Shown here: positions 16,598 to 25,314 of the stretch, piece after piece
How positions within the stretch are numbered: the first letter of the stretch is position 1
Layout of the letters: each line of letters opens with the position of its first letter
NCBI GenBank assembly: GCA_019359375.1
Contig: JAHHHL010000019.1
Span: 1 to 64,000 of the forward strand
Origin: Lyngbya sp. HA4199-MV5
GTDB lineage: Bacteria; Cyanobacteriota; Cyanobacteriia; Leptolyngbyales; Leptolyngbyaceae
DNA: 64,000 bases
Reading direction: 5' to 3'
The notes under the pieces: generated by a model
What the model saw: the letters and a program-made list of their open reading frames with translations, nothing else
Database searches by the model: none
What the model was told of the DNA's origin: nothing
Translations under genes and position numbers: made by a program

Positions 16598-18010
16598 ATG
16601 TCTCAAAAAAATGAAACTCCAGCGCTGCTGCTGGCATTCTTGTTTACGGTTGGCTTGTTAGGTGCTGGTTTTTGGTGGTTCATGCCGAAGTCCGGTATAA
16701 AACTGGGCACGCAACAGACCAACCAGGAAACGGTCTCGCTCGACAATCGTATAAGCCAGGGTGAACGCAGTTTAGTTCAAGCCGAAATCAAAGCCGATAA
16801 TCCCGCTTTTACACAGGCAAAACAGGCTGGTCTGCGGGCAATGGCTGCCAAGCAGTACAGTGAAGCGACGGCACTGTTTGAATCTGCGTTGCAAAAGGCG
16901 CGGAATGCACCAGAAACGTTGATTTATTTGAATAATGCTCGTATTGGAGCCAACCGTTCGTATACGATCGCCGTAGCAGTGCCGCTTGGCAGTGATCCTA
17001 ATGGCAGTTTAGAAATTTTGCGTGGTGTCGCCCAGGCGCAGCAAGAAATTAATGGCGCGATCGGGAGCCAAACAAGCGCCCTCAAAGTCGTGATTACCGA
17101 TGACGACAATAACCCTGATATCGCCAAACAAATTGCTAACGCACTGGTACAGATGCCTGAAGTGTTAGGCGTTGTGGGTCATTATGCCAGTGATGTGACG
17201 CTAGCAGCAGGAAGTGTCTATAACGCGGGTGGTCTGGTCAGTATTTCTCCCATTAGCTCCACCGTGAAGCTGTCTGGCTTCGGCAAGTATACATTTCGCA
17301 CGGTGCCCAGTGACTATGTTGCGGCACGAGCGTTAGCAGACTACGCTGCTAAACAGTTGCAGGTCAGGAAAGCAGCCGTATTTTTCAACTCTGAGAGCGC
17401 TTACAGCCAATCGTTAAAAGCAGAGTTTGTCACGGCGATCGCTCTTTCAGGTGGGCAGGTGTCGGCTGAATTTGATCTGTCAGCGCCCAGTTTCAGCGCG
17501 GCACAAGCCATCGATCAGGCGCTGAAACAAGGGGATAAGTTACTGATGCTAGCCGCTAATACCGGAACCCTCGACCAGGCATTGCAGGTCGTGCAGGTGA
17601 ATCAGCGTCGCCTGAGTTTGTTAGGAGGGGATGATGTCTATGCACCGAAAACGCTAGAAGTCGGTGGACAACAGGCATTGGGTATGGTGCTGGCAGTACC
17701 GTGGCACATCGATGGGAATCTACAGTCTTCGTTTCCCGGTCAGTCGCGTCGGCTTTGGGGTGGGGATGTCAACTGGCGCACAGCTACTGCCTATGATGCC
17801 ACGAAAGCACTGGCTGCCGCGATCGTTCGCAATCCCACTCGCTCAGGCGTGCAGCAAGCGTTGGCATCACCCGATTTTGCAGCAACAGGAGCGTCAGAAA
17901 CCGTGCGGTTTTTGCCATCCGGCGATCGCAACGTTGGGATTCAGCTTGTGAAAGTTTCTCCTGGCAATCGCTTTGGGGCAGGCGTTGATTTTGTTCCTGT
18001 TACCCGGTAA
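16598..18010 (+). CDS. membrane-tethered type 1 periplasmic binding protein
   Basis: A 470-residue protein with an N-terminal membrane anchor (about 9-29), a Gln-rich linker, a TPR-like repeat (about 75-110, AAKQYSEATALFESALQKAR), and a Leu/Ile/Val-binding-protein-like domain (about 120-465). The last includes YTIAVAVPLGSDPNGSLEIL, VVGHYASDVTLAAGSVYNAG and ISPISSTVK. The family binds amino acids or similar ligands for ABC transporters or receptors. No permease is nearby, so it is more likely a sensing or scaffold protein; that is inference. Confidence 0.8.
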   Translation: MSQKNETPALLLAFLFTVGLLGAGFWWFMPKSGIKLGTQQTNQETVSLDNRISQGERSLVQAEIKADNPAFTQAKQAGLRAMAAKQYSEATALFESALQKARNAPETLIYLNNARIGANRSYTIAVAVPLGSDPNGSLEILRGVAQAQQEINGAIGSQTSALKVVITDDDNNPDIAKQIANALVQMPEVLGVVGHYASDVTLAAGSVYNAGGLVSISPISSTVKLSGFGKYTFRTVPSDYVAARALADYAAKQLQVRKAAVFFNSESAYSQSLKAEFVTAIALSGGQVSAEFDLSAPSFSAAQAIDQALKQGDKLLMLAANTGTLDQALQVVQVNQRRLSLLGGDDVYAPKTLEVGGQQALGMVLAVPWHIDGNLQSSFPGQSRRLWGGDVNWRTATAYDATKALAAAIVRNPTRSGVQQALASPDFAATGASETVRFLPSGDRNVGIQLVKVSPGNRFGAGVDFVPVTR

Positions 18011-18198
18011 ACGCAGGGGCTTCCCCGCCTTAAGTTGAAACTAGACAGCGTGCCCCTGTCTGCAAACAATTTTGTCGATTTTATTGAATGTGCGATTCTA
18101 AGGTGCAAGGAACAACCGTTCGGACTGCAAATGCGTAAAGTTCATTTCAGTCTTGTTCTTTACTTTCGTTTAGACTAGCGTCAAGCATCTACATCACC

Positions 18199-18678
18199 GT
18201 GCTTATGAAACACCGAAGTCTACAGTGGCTATCATCGCGATCGCCTTTCGCAGTCGTACAAGCTTTATGCCATCAATGGTGTTGGGCAATCCTGCTAGCA
18301 GGTCTGTTTTGGGTTGCGGGCGGAGGGCTACCGTCCACCGCTCAAGCTGCCCCTGATGTAGTAACCGCGATCGGGATCAGCGGTGAGGAGACTGTTCTAG
18401 CAACCACCCCCTCTAAAGTGACAGCTCAAATACCTCAACCCGTTATCACCCGTTTGCGGCAGGCGTTAAGCAAGCGCACCAAGATTCCGGCAGCAAGATT
18501 GAAGGTCGTTGAAGCCACCGCCAAAACCTGGTCTGACGGTTGTTTGGGTCTAGCCAAAGCAGATGAAATATGTACACAAGCGATCGTTTCAGGATGGCGC
18601 GTGGTGTTTTCAGACGGCAAGCAGCAGTGGGTATATCGATCGGATAAGCAGGCACGCGTTTATCGCTTAGAACCCTAG
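18199..18678 (+). CDS. exported protein with conserved W-DGCLGL motif
   Basis: A 159-residue protein (ATG at 18208, MKHRSLQ, is an alternative start) with a signal peptide or membrane anchor around residues 30-50 (LLAGLFWVAGGGLPSTAQA). The mature part ends in a compact domain: TWSDGCLGLAKADEICTQA, then VSGWRVVFSDGKQQWVYRSD. Two Cys in it could form a disulfide. I have seen this small domain in many exported cyanobacterial proteins, but know of no function. Its stop codon is formed by the left end of a miniature element. Confidence 0.7.
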   Translation: MLMKHRSLQWLSSRSPFAVVQALCHQWCWAILLAGLFWVAGGGLPSTAQAAPDVVTAIGISGEETVLATTPSKVTAQIPQPVITRLRQALSKRTKIPAARLKVVEATAKTWSDGCLGLAKADEICTQAIVSGWRVVFSDGKQQWVYRSDKQARVYRLEP

Positions 18679-18804
18679 GGCGTGTCATCAACTAGCTCCG
18701 AAACCTTGCAATATCAGCAGTGTCATGCCCGTCCCCACACACCAGGCTAGGGGCTGGAACCCTTACTGCAAGAAATGTGTAGTATTAATTGATGACAGCC
18801 CCTA
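18676..18804. mobile_element. MITE-like element, copy 2 of 3
   Basis: A 129-bp element of the same family as 1930-2055 and 21306-21434. Terminal inverted repeats TAGGGCGTGTCATCAACTAG and, from the right end reversed, CTAGGGGCTGTCATCAATTA, lie between TA dinucleotides. The internal sequence contains GCAATATCAGCAGTGTCATG and CCAGGCTAGGGGCTGGAACC, the latter a small hairpin. It encodes nothing. Confidence 0.85.
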
Positions 18805-18958
18805 GCTTTTGCTGTGACAGCGATGTCAACAGAATCAGCCGTCTTGCTCAAGGTTTTGCCAAATCTACAGTTCTCATATCGGAATACGATACTTTAGTAT
18901 AGAAGTACCTCGAAATCAGCAAAGCGATCAAAACCGTCTCATTCTATTGCTTAAGCGT

Positions 18959-19582
18959 ATGGCAGAACTTCTCGACAGCGGCAGCCCCGAAATGGACGGG
19001 ATCTACGCACCCTTTCAAGCGCCCTTTCAGCGGTATTCACAAGCGGCTGAGCCTATGTTCTACTACTTTGCCTATGGCTCCTGTATGTGCCCCGTAGATT
19101 TGAAACGCACCCTGGGTGAAAGTACCCATTTATTTGTGGTTGGACCAGCAACGCTTAGCGGCTATCGGTTAGGCTTTTACCGTCGATCAGCTCGCCGCAA
19201 CTGTGGAGTACTGGATGTGGTTAGCGATCCTGCCTCTGTAGTACATGGTGTGCTCTATGCCCTGCCGTGGCGGTTGAGCGATCGTCTGGATGAGCGTGAA
19301 GAAGTGCCGACCGGGGGCTATCGCCGTGAAACCATTGAAATCCATTGCAACCACCAGCTTTATACCAACGTGCGAACTTACGTAGTAGTCAATAAGCTGG
19401 ATCAAGAACTCGCCCCAAACGATTGGTATTTCAATGTGGTGCTGCGAGGTGCTGTCACATGCGGCTTACCAGAGCAATACTGCTGGCAACTCTTTGAACA
19501 CATGCACCAGCTACAACAGCACCACCGCCAGCTTCAGGAGCAGCTTCAAAGAAGACAACCTCAAGCTTTACGATCGGCTTAG
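18959..19582 (+). CDS. gamma-glutamylcyclotransferase family protein
   Basis: The GGCT-like barrel begins at FYYFAYGSCMCPVDL (residue 32 on) and includes GYRLGFYRRS and VHGVLYALPWRLSDRLDERE, where Glu of DEREEVP is the expected catalytic acid, followed by YRRETIEI. The enzymes of this fold cyclise gamma-glutamyl groups to 5-oxoproline, for example in glutathione breakdown. The usual Asn of the YGSN loop is Cys here. The 31 residues before the domain are not family-like, so translation might start at MFYYF (19055). The C-terminus is Gln-rich. Confidence 0.82.
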   Translation: MAELLDSGSPEMDGIYAPFQAPFQRYSQAAEPMFYYFAYGSCMCPVDLKRTLGESTHLFVVGPATLSGYRLGFYRRSARRNCGVLDVVSDPASVVHGVLYALPWRLSDRLDEREEVPTGGYRRETIEIHCNHQLYTNVRTYVVVNKLDQELAPNDWYFNVVLRGAVTCGLPEQYCWQLFEHMHQLQQHHRQLQEQLQRRQPQALRSA

Positions 19583-20475
19583 CTCGGCTGAGGAGCGATT
19601 GCATCAAGCTCGTGCTGCTTACTGGGCTTGTAGAGAGACAAAGGGCACGCAGAAGAGTATGGATGCCCATTGAGTCTGTACGGTGACTGCTCAGGGTTGT
19701 TGAATGAGCTATGAGATCGAATCCATAAACGCTGATAAAGCAGAAAAAGTCTCTGGGCTACCAATAATCAAGTCACCATTGGCATCCATTGAAAAATCCT
19801 GACCCAGAACGAAACCGCTCTGAACCAGAAACATCACGATCGATAGCTTGAAGTCATCCATAACCATCTCTAAAAGCTGTACTAAAGCACGTCTGAAAAC
19901 TGTCTTTAATGTACAGACATCAGATGGTTCAAGCCATCCACCCGAAGGCTTAGCCTTGAGAGCAATGATCCAGCCTCTATTAGGTATAGACTGTTATAGG
20001 CTTTGCCCTGGCGGCTGAGCGCTTGCTTAGGCGGGCGGGAGGACGTTCTTATACCGTAAGCGTTCTTGTTGGCTCACCATGCGAGCCTTTTCCAGGGATT
20101 TCTCTAGCTGTGCCAAACTTTCCTGTCGCGGTGATGCGGAAGGGTCGTCCTTGCATAGCTCATGGACTCAAAGGGGACACCTCCATTTTGATGCAGCTTC
20201 ACATTTAATTGGTATTAGAACATCGCGCACGAGCCTCAAAGCATGATGCACGCACTCCAAAACATCAAGCGTGAACTTCAACCATTTAACGCCCCCTTTT
20301 GCTGTGCAAAGCTTCTCTTCTCAAACTAGCATGGCAGCTACAGTGGTTCTCAATTGCGTCAGCGACAGTCTTGTCAAAACGGGTGTAGGGTGTAGAGTAT
20401 CGGGTGTGGTGAATGCAAAGGCAGACGGCTGTAAATGAGACGATCGTGACTGTGCCACCATCCGCCATGCCTGCT
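19583..20475. other. 893-bp region with one possible small gene
   Basis: Apart from the minus-strand 52-codon frame at 19709-19867 I can support nothing here. On the minus strand around 20020-20160 a frame without a start codon reads QLEKSLEKARMVSQQERLRY before a stop and may be the tail of a decayed gene. Confidence 0.35.
19709..19867 (-). CDS. possible small protein (52 aa)
   Basis: ATG at 19867 opens MVMDDFKLSIVMFLVQSGFV followed by DANGDLIIGSPETFSALSAF and a stop at 19709. The composition is protein-like (alternating hydrophobic and polar, a DANGD turn). The ribosome-binding site is weak (TTTTAGAG). It occupies an otherwise empty region, and no family is recognised. Confidence 0.4.
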   Translation of the reverse strand: MVMDDFKLSIVMFLVQSGFVLGQDFSMDANGDLIIGSPETFSALSAFMDSIS

Positions 20476-21159
20476 CTATGGTGCTGTGCGATAGTCAGGC
20501 TGGGAGGGCACCGTGCTTTCGGTTTGTTCTGGCAAGGGTGGACGGAGTACCAAATAGCCGATCGCGCCCAGCAACGGTAGCAACGCCACCAACCAAAACA
20601 GGCGATCGTTCGTCAGTCCCCGTCGCGCCATATCATCCCGTACCAGGGCGGGAAAGAGCACTGCAAGCAAGCAGAAATCCAAACTCATCACATGAATAAA
20701 GCGGCTCGATCGCCACTGCTGCACAAAGTCCGTCCAGTCGCCCTGAGTGATGCCGTAGAACAGTAGACCCATGGCGGCGATCGCCAGTGCCAACCCCAAC
20801 CACCGTGAATCCAACAGCTTGAGTAGCCAGGTTTTCTTGCCGCTAAACGTTCTGTTTGGTTCGCGTAATGCCAGATAGGGCACGATCGCAAACGCACCCA
20901 CCGCAAACGATGCCGTTGCAAACAGCCACGCGGGAATTTTTTGCCCTCTACCATCAATGAACATCAGGCAGCTATAAAGCATTGGCATCACGCCCATGAT
21001 GTTAAACAGCGCCACAATGAGTGGATTGATGCCCACAATCTGCCCGGTCGAAAGGTGCTTGATGAGCTCAAAGGTATCGGGGCGATCGGGGGGAGCCAGC
21101 AAAAAGGCATAGCCGACAAACGCAAGCCATACCAGCCAGAAGCCAATTTTTCTGTCCAT
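20476..21159 (-). CDS. multi-pass membrane protein of unknown function
   Basis: From ATG 21159 (MDRKIGFW) the protein is 227 residues with six predicted membrane segments (about 5-22, 44-66, 78-98, 125-142, 160-178, 190-207) and a polar, Pro-rich tail. Conserved-looking loops are LSTGQIVGINPLIVALFNIMG, FIDGRGQKIPAW and REPNRTFSGKK. Similar proteins are encoded in cyanobacteria and plant genomes as unnamed membrane proteins. Five extra codons upstream (MIGRK) are possible. Confidence 0.7.
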   Translation of the reverse strand: MDRKIGFWLVWLAFVGYAFLLAPPDRPDTFELIKHLSTGQIVGINPLIVALFNIMGVMPMLYSCLMFIDGRGQKIPAWLFATASFAVGAFAIVPYLALREPNRTFSGKKTWLLKLLDSRWLGLALAIAAMGLLFYGITQGDWTDFVQQWRSSRFIHVMSLDFCLLAVLFPALVRDDMARRGLTNDRLFWLVALLPLLGAIGYLVLRPPLPEQTESTVPSQPDYRTAP

Positions 21160-21305
21160 TTTTCTGCCTATCATTCATGCTGCAACAGGGTTCTTTTACA
21201 CCCTACACGGTTGAGCAGGGGTTTGGAATGAGGGATGAAGAAGTTGTTAGTTGTTAGTTTCTGGTTTTTAGAGAGAGTCAGGAACAGCTCAGGTACGCAT
21301 AACCT

Positions 21306-21434
21306 TAGGGCGTGTCATCAATTAGCTCCGAAACCTGGCAATATCAGCAGTGTCACGCCCGTCCCAACACACCAGGCTAGGGGCTGGAATCCTTACTGCA
21401 AGCAATGTGTAGTCGTAATTGATGACAGCCCCTA
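21306..21434. mobile_element. MITE-like element, copy 3 of 3
   Basis: A 129-bp copy, nearly identical to copy 2. The ends are TTAGGGCGTGTCATCAATTA and, reversed, CTAGGGGCTGTCATCAATTA, with flanking TA. It lies in a gap without genes, 130 bases from the start of the membrane protein gene, so it interrupts nothing visible. Confidence 0.85.
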
Positions 21435-21650
21435 GCGATCGCAAAGTGAGTGCAGAGCGTTCCGTTGGAAAGGCTTTACAACTAACAACCAAAAACCAAA
21501 AACTCCCAAGCTGACCGCTACCTCAGCCTATTGTGGCTTTTACTGAAGACTCTCAGGAGATTCACTATCCCTTCATTAAGCTTTTACGGTTTCTTCTCCC
21601 AAAAAGAATGGCAACCTGCGATTCTAGAAGAAACTCACTTCAGACGGACA

Positions 21651-21752
21651 ATGACAGCTTTTTTGATCGGTGTTTCATTTCTGTTGGGCTTTTGCACCGC
21701 GATCGCAAGCCTCGTTGCGCTCTTTCAGGTTTACTTTGCGCCAACCGAGTAA
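21651..21752 (+). CDS. possible small membrane peptide (33 aa)
   Basis: ATG at 21651 gives MTAFLIGVSFLLGFCTAIAS and then ALFQVYFAPTE: essentially one membrane helix. The same frame is open upstream to 21531 with less protein-like sequence. The Shine-Dalgarno signal is poor. Many real cyanobacterial membrane peptides are this short, but chance cannot be excluded. Confidence 0.35.
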   Translation: MTAFLIGVSFLLGFCTAIASLVALFQVYFAPTE

Positions 21753-21938
21753 GCGAAGACTAAACCAACTGCGTCTCAGCCTGTAGCTTGCACCCATCTC
21801 GCCAGAAAATAAGCTACAGCGTTCAATCTTGCGCCGAATGGTGAATGCTGACAGTTAAGCTGCAAAAGCCGTTTCCCATAGCCTGCTTGACTTTCAAGAC
21901 CATCGCTACAAAAGTCGGTGTGATTTAATTCCCATTCG

Positions 21939-22919
21939 TTAATTGCTGGTATGCACACCACGATCGTTTAATTGGCGAATGAAAAATTCTTCCAGCGACG
22001 GACGGGCGAGATTCACCGTGATAATCTGGGCACCCATTAAGTTGAGGGTAGCGAGAAAGTCGTAGGGATCACCTTGAAGATGCCCCTGCCAATAGCCATC
22101 GCGAAACTCTAGATTCAGCATTCGTTTCTTGATCACGTCTAAGCTGCCGCCACGACCTTTGATGGTGTAGGTTTCGGTGGTGCCGAGAAGTTCCTGGAGA
22201 GAGCCGCTGCAAACCAGGTCGCCCTCGGCAAGAATGGCAATGCGATCGCACACAATTTCCACATCCGACAGCACATGGCTGTTGAAAAAGATGGTTTTGC
22301 CCTGCGACTTCAGCGAGAGGATAATCTCCCGAATCTGGTAGCGCCCCATCGGGTCTAACCCGGACATTGGCTCGTCCAGAAACACCAGTTCAGGATCGTT
22401 AATGAGTGCCTGCGCCATGCCAATGCGTTGCAGCATCCCTTTAGAGTATTGCCGAAGCTGCTTTTTGCGGGCGGCTGCATGTGATAACCCGACCAGATCG
22501 AGGAGTTGCGGAATCCGCTGCTTTTGCACCGATCGGGGAATTTGGAACAGCCCTCCGGTGAACTGGAGCGTTTCCCAACCTGTGAGGTAGTCGTAGAAAT
22601 AGGGATTTTCGGGCAGGTAGCCAATGCGTTCTTTGACCGTGCGATCGCCCAGCGGTGCGCCTAACAAAAGCCCACGCCCAGCGGAGGGACGCACAATGCC
22701 TAGCAGCGTTTTGAGCAGAGTGGTTTTGCCCGCACCATTGGGACCCAGTAATCCAAAGGTTTCTCCCTGCAAGACCTTGAGCGTACAGCCTTTGAGAGAA
22801 ACCACTTTCTGATTGAGCCAAAACCCCGTGCGGTAGGTTTTTCGCAACTCGTGGGTTTCGACGACCGTTGGACGATCGATCGTAAACGGTTCGCTGATAG
22901 AGTCTGTGACGGTAGCCAT
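21939..22919 (-). CDS. ABC transporter ATP-binding protein
   Basis: A 326-residue ATPase of the ABC-2/CcmA type from the ATG at 22919 (MATVTDSIS). Walker A is GLLGPNGAGKTTLLKTLLG, the signature is LRQYSKGMLQRIGMAQALIN (YSKGM variant), and Walker B is ELVFLDEPMSGLDPMGR with the switch His in FFNSHVLSDVE. The C-terminal ~90 residues form the extension usual in exporters of this class. The permease is not adjacent, so the substrate is unknown. The frame extends 28 codons upstream without family resemblance. Confidence 0.9.
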   Translation of the reverse strand: MATVTDSISEPFTIDRPTVVETHELRKTYRTGFWLNQKVVSLKGCTLKVLQGETFGLLGPNGAGKTTLLKTLLGIVRPSAGRGLLLGAPLGDRTVKERIGYLPENPYFYDYLTGWETLQFTGGLFQIPRSVQKQRIPQLLDLVGLSHAAARKKQLRQYSKGMLQRIGMAQALINDPELVFLDEPMSGLDPMGRYQIREIILSLKSQGKTIFFNSHVLSDVEIVCDRIAILAEGDLVCSGSLQELLGTTETYTIKGRGGSLDVIKKRMLNLEFRDGYWQGHLQGDPYDFLATLNLMGAQIITVNLARPSLEEFFIRQLNDRGVHTSN

Positions 22920-23328
22920 GCGGTTTAAAGTCTTGTCAGATTTGCGAATCAAACGTTCTAGGAGTCGGTAGTTCTCAAGAAAGCAAACTGGGGAAGTAAA
23001 CAATAGACTCTAGCAGATTGCAGCGCATGGCTTGCACCACTTCTATGCTCTGCGATCGAGCGCTTCTGAAGGAATTGAATTGCCCAGATGAAAGGTCTCA
23101 CTGCCCTCATCATGTGATTCATGCGGAGCGGTTTACCAAGATTCTACGTAAACGCTTAAACTTTGTTTATACGGTTTTAACGGTTGACTATGCTGTTTGA
23201 GAGCTTGCTGTGGCATTTCCCTGATTGCTAACGGGTCTCTAAGCCTAGTCTGCCCCGGGAAACGGCTACTTTTGACAAACGTAGAAGCATCAGCAATCAA
23301 CCAGATCAGTCATGAAGTAGGAGAAAGC
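22920..23328. other. intergenic region
   Basis: About 400 bases between divergent genes. It contains no credible open frame and no repeat I can define, and presumably holds both promoters. Confidence 0.3.
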
Positions 23329-23490
23329 ATGGATCGCTCTAAGATTGTGGCAGTGGTGACGGGGGCGATCGCAGTGGCGCTGAGTCTTGCCTACCTCATT
23401 GTCGTACAACTGCTGGATATGCGCGGTGAAATGGTGCCTGCCCCGATGGGGTTGATCCTGCACGGCGCAACGGCTCTCTTGGTACGTTAA
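23329..23490 (+). CDS. small single-helix membrane protein (53 aa)
   Basis: ATG at 23329 follows AGGAGA at 5 bases, a strong ribosome-binding site. The product MDRSKIVAVVTGAIAVALSL continues AYLIVVQLLDMRGE and ends in GLILHGATALLVR: one long membrane helix (about 6-28) and a short amphipathic tail. It ends 15 bases before the start of the EEP hydrolase gene, so the two are probably co-translated from one message. Family unknown. Confidence 0.65.
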   Translation: MDRSKIVAVVTGAIAVALSLAYLIVVQLLDMRGEMVPAPMGLILHGATALLVR

Positions 23491-23505
23491 CGGTTGAGGC
23501 TGTTG

Positions 23506-24483
23506 ATGGGAACGTTTCAGCGGCGATCGTCTTTGCATTGGCTGTTCATCGTCAGTTTGGCTGCTGGACTGGGGCTGGTAACGTTACTATCCCTGACGGG
23601 CTCTTTGGGTTGGCTCCACTGGCGGTTGGATTTAACGGCTCATTTCAAACAGCAATATCTGGTTGTTTGCCTCTGTGCTGTCGTCTGCCTCTGGTTATGG
23701 CGCACATGCGTTTGGCGGCGCTGGCTGTTGGGTTTGAGTTTGTTTGGGCTGGCGCTCAACCTGGTAGCTGTGGTGCCGTGGTATTTACCTCAGCCGACGG
23801 TGGTTACACCCGCGATGCAACTGCGCGTCCTGCACGCCAATGTGTTGGTACGGAACCGCAACCATGAGAGCGTCCTTGCCTTAGTCAAAGAAACCAACCC
23901 AGAGATTGCGATCTTTCAGGAAGTCAATACCCGATGGTTAGAAGCGTTGGAGCCACTCCGCACGACGCTGCCGTATCAGTATGCCGAACCGGATGCGGCT
24001 GGCTTTGGAAACGTCATTTTTAGCGCGTTGCCGCTTCAGCAGCCTTCGGTGCAGTTCTTAGGGCAAAGCGAGTATGCCAGTCTGGTGGTGCAAATCAGCA
24101 AGGGCGGGAAAACAGTGTCCTTGCTAACAGCACACCCCCCGCCACCGATTCGGGAAGAACTCTTTCAGTGGCGCAATCAATGGCTGGCAGCGATCGCCCC
24201 GTTTGCCCGATCGCAAACCCATCCTCTCATTGTGATTGGCGACTTCAACATCAGCATGTGGTCGCCCTACTATCAGCAAGCGGTGCAGGCGGCAGGCTTG
24301 CAAAATAGTCGTGCTGGTTTTGGCATTTTGCCGAGTTGGTCGCCTCGTCGTTGGCTACCCTGGCTGGCAATTCCGATCGACCATTGCCTGGTCAGCTCAG
24401 ACATTGTGGTGCAGAGAACACAGACAGGACGAAACATTGGCTCTGACCACTTACCACTGCTCGTTGAGCTAGCCATTCCATAA
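23506..24483 (+). CDS. membrane-anchored endonuclease/exonuclease/phosphatase family protein
   Basis: From ATG 23506 the protein is 325 residues (a TTG four codons upstream is possible). Three membrane helices (about 9-30, 43-64, 68-88) precede an EEP-fold domain: LRVLHANVLVRNRNHE, IAIFQEVNTRWLEAL with the metal-binding Glu, VIGDFNISMWSPYY, and GSDHLPLLVEL with the catalytic Asp-His. These enzymes are Mg-dependent phosphodiesterases or phosphatases; the substrate is not predictable. The N-terminal membrane layout matches the YafD-like group. Confidence 0.85.
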   Translation: MGTFQRRSSLHWLFIVSLAAGLGLVTLLSLTGSLGWLHWRLDLTAHFKQQYLVVCLCAVVCLWLWRTCVWRRWLLGLSLFGLALNLVAVVPWYLPQPTVVTPAMQLRVLHANVLVRNRNHESVLALVKETNPEIAIFQEVNTRWLEALEPLRTTLPYQYAEPDAAGFGNVIFSALPLQQPSVQFLGQSEYASLVVQISKGGKTVSLLTAHPPPPIREELFQWRNQWLAAIAPFARSQTHPLIVIGDFNISMWSPYYQQAVQAAGLQNSRAGFGILPSWSPRRWLPWLAIPIDHCLVSSDIVVQRTQTGRNIGSDHLPLLVELAIP

Positions 24484-24723
24484 GGCTTTTACTTATAGCG
24501 GTTTTCATTTGCATTCGCCACACCCTACACCCCACACCCCACACCCGTCTTGCCGACAGGCTGACTCAACCGAGAACGACTGTAAAGCGATCGACAGAGA
24601 GATTTCTCCTATGCTGTTCCATCTCGATCGTGGCTGGGAACGTTAGGTGCAGCCTGATTGGGTTGCCAAAGCGCGTAGATCCAAGCATGCAGCTACTTGC
24701 CCAGTGAACTTTAGGAGAAATTC

Positions 24724-25194
24724 ATGTCTAAACGTAAGTTACCTCGTGGCGGCGGTACTCAGGTTGCGTTAAGCCCAGAACTGGCGATCGCCGCGATCGG
24801 TCTGTTTGCACTGTATTCGGATGGTGAGTCGGGCGATGTCGAAACCGAATCGCTGGGTGAATTGCTCTCTGCGATCGACCTGTACGAAGATTACGCAGAA
24901 GAAGACTTTGCCGCTCTCGGCAGCGAGATTGGCACTCTGATCAACGAAGAAGGCATTGAGGCGGTGGTCGTACAGGCACTTGCTACCGCAAGAGATGAAG
25001 GCATTGAAGAAGCCGCATTCGCAGTGGCAGTGATTGTCATTGCAGCGGATGGTGAAGTGCCAGAAGAAGAACAAGAGTTTATTGATAGCCTGCATCAAGC
25101 GCTAGGTATTTCGGCAAACCGGGCAATCGCCATCATTGACGAATTATTCTCGTCGGAGGAAGAGGGCGAGGAAGAAGAGGACGAGGAAGAATAA
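24724..25194 (+). CDS. TerB-like acidic protein
   Basis: A 156-residue soluble helical protein. The repeated AIGLFALYSDGESGDVE and VAVIVIAADGEVPEEEQEFI segments are the acidic metal-binding helices of TerB-type domains, and the last 15 residues are almost all Glu and Asp. A good ribosome-binding site (AGGAGAAATTC) precedes the ATG. TerB proteins are linked to tellurite and stress systems, but this solitary cyanobacterial form has no assigned role. Confidence 0.8.
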   Translation: MSKRKLPRGGGTQVALSPELAIAAIGLFALYSDGESGDVETESLGELLSAIDLYEDYAEEDFAALGSEIGTLINEEGIEAVVVQALATARDEGIEEAAFAVAVIVIAADGEVPEEEQEFIDSLHQALGISANRAIAIIDELFSSEEEGEEEEDEEE

Positions 25195-25236
25195 TAAGCG
25201 CGGCTCAAGCCATTACTGTTCCTAGTCACCTCCATT

Positions 25237-25269
25237 CCCCTGTGGCACATGCTGCTTCAGGGGTTTTTG
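25237..25269 (+). terminator. rho-independent terminator after the TerB-like gene
   Basis: CCCCTG and CAGGGG form a 6-bp GC-rich stem, followed by TTTTTG, 43 bases past the stop codon. Confidence 0.7.
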
Positions 25270-25314
25270 TTGGCTTCCCGCTGCTTAGAATGCGGCGGAC
25301 GATCGCAAGCAGAC

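Noticed and set aside
20020-20160. Tail of a gene (QLEKSLEKARMV)
   Set aside because: Protein-like, but without a start codon or a recognisable family; kept only as a remark on the gap.
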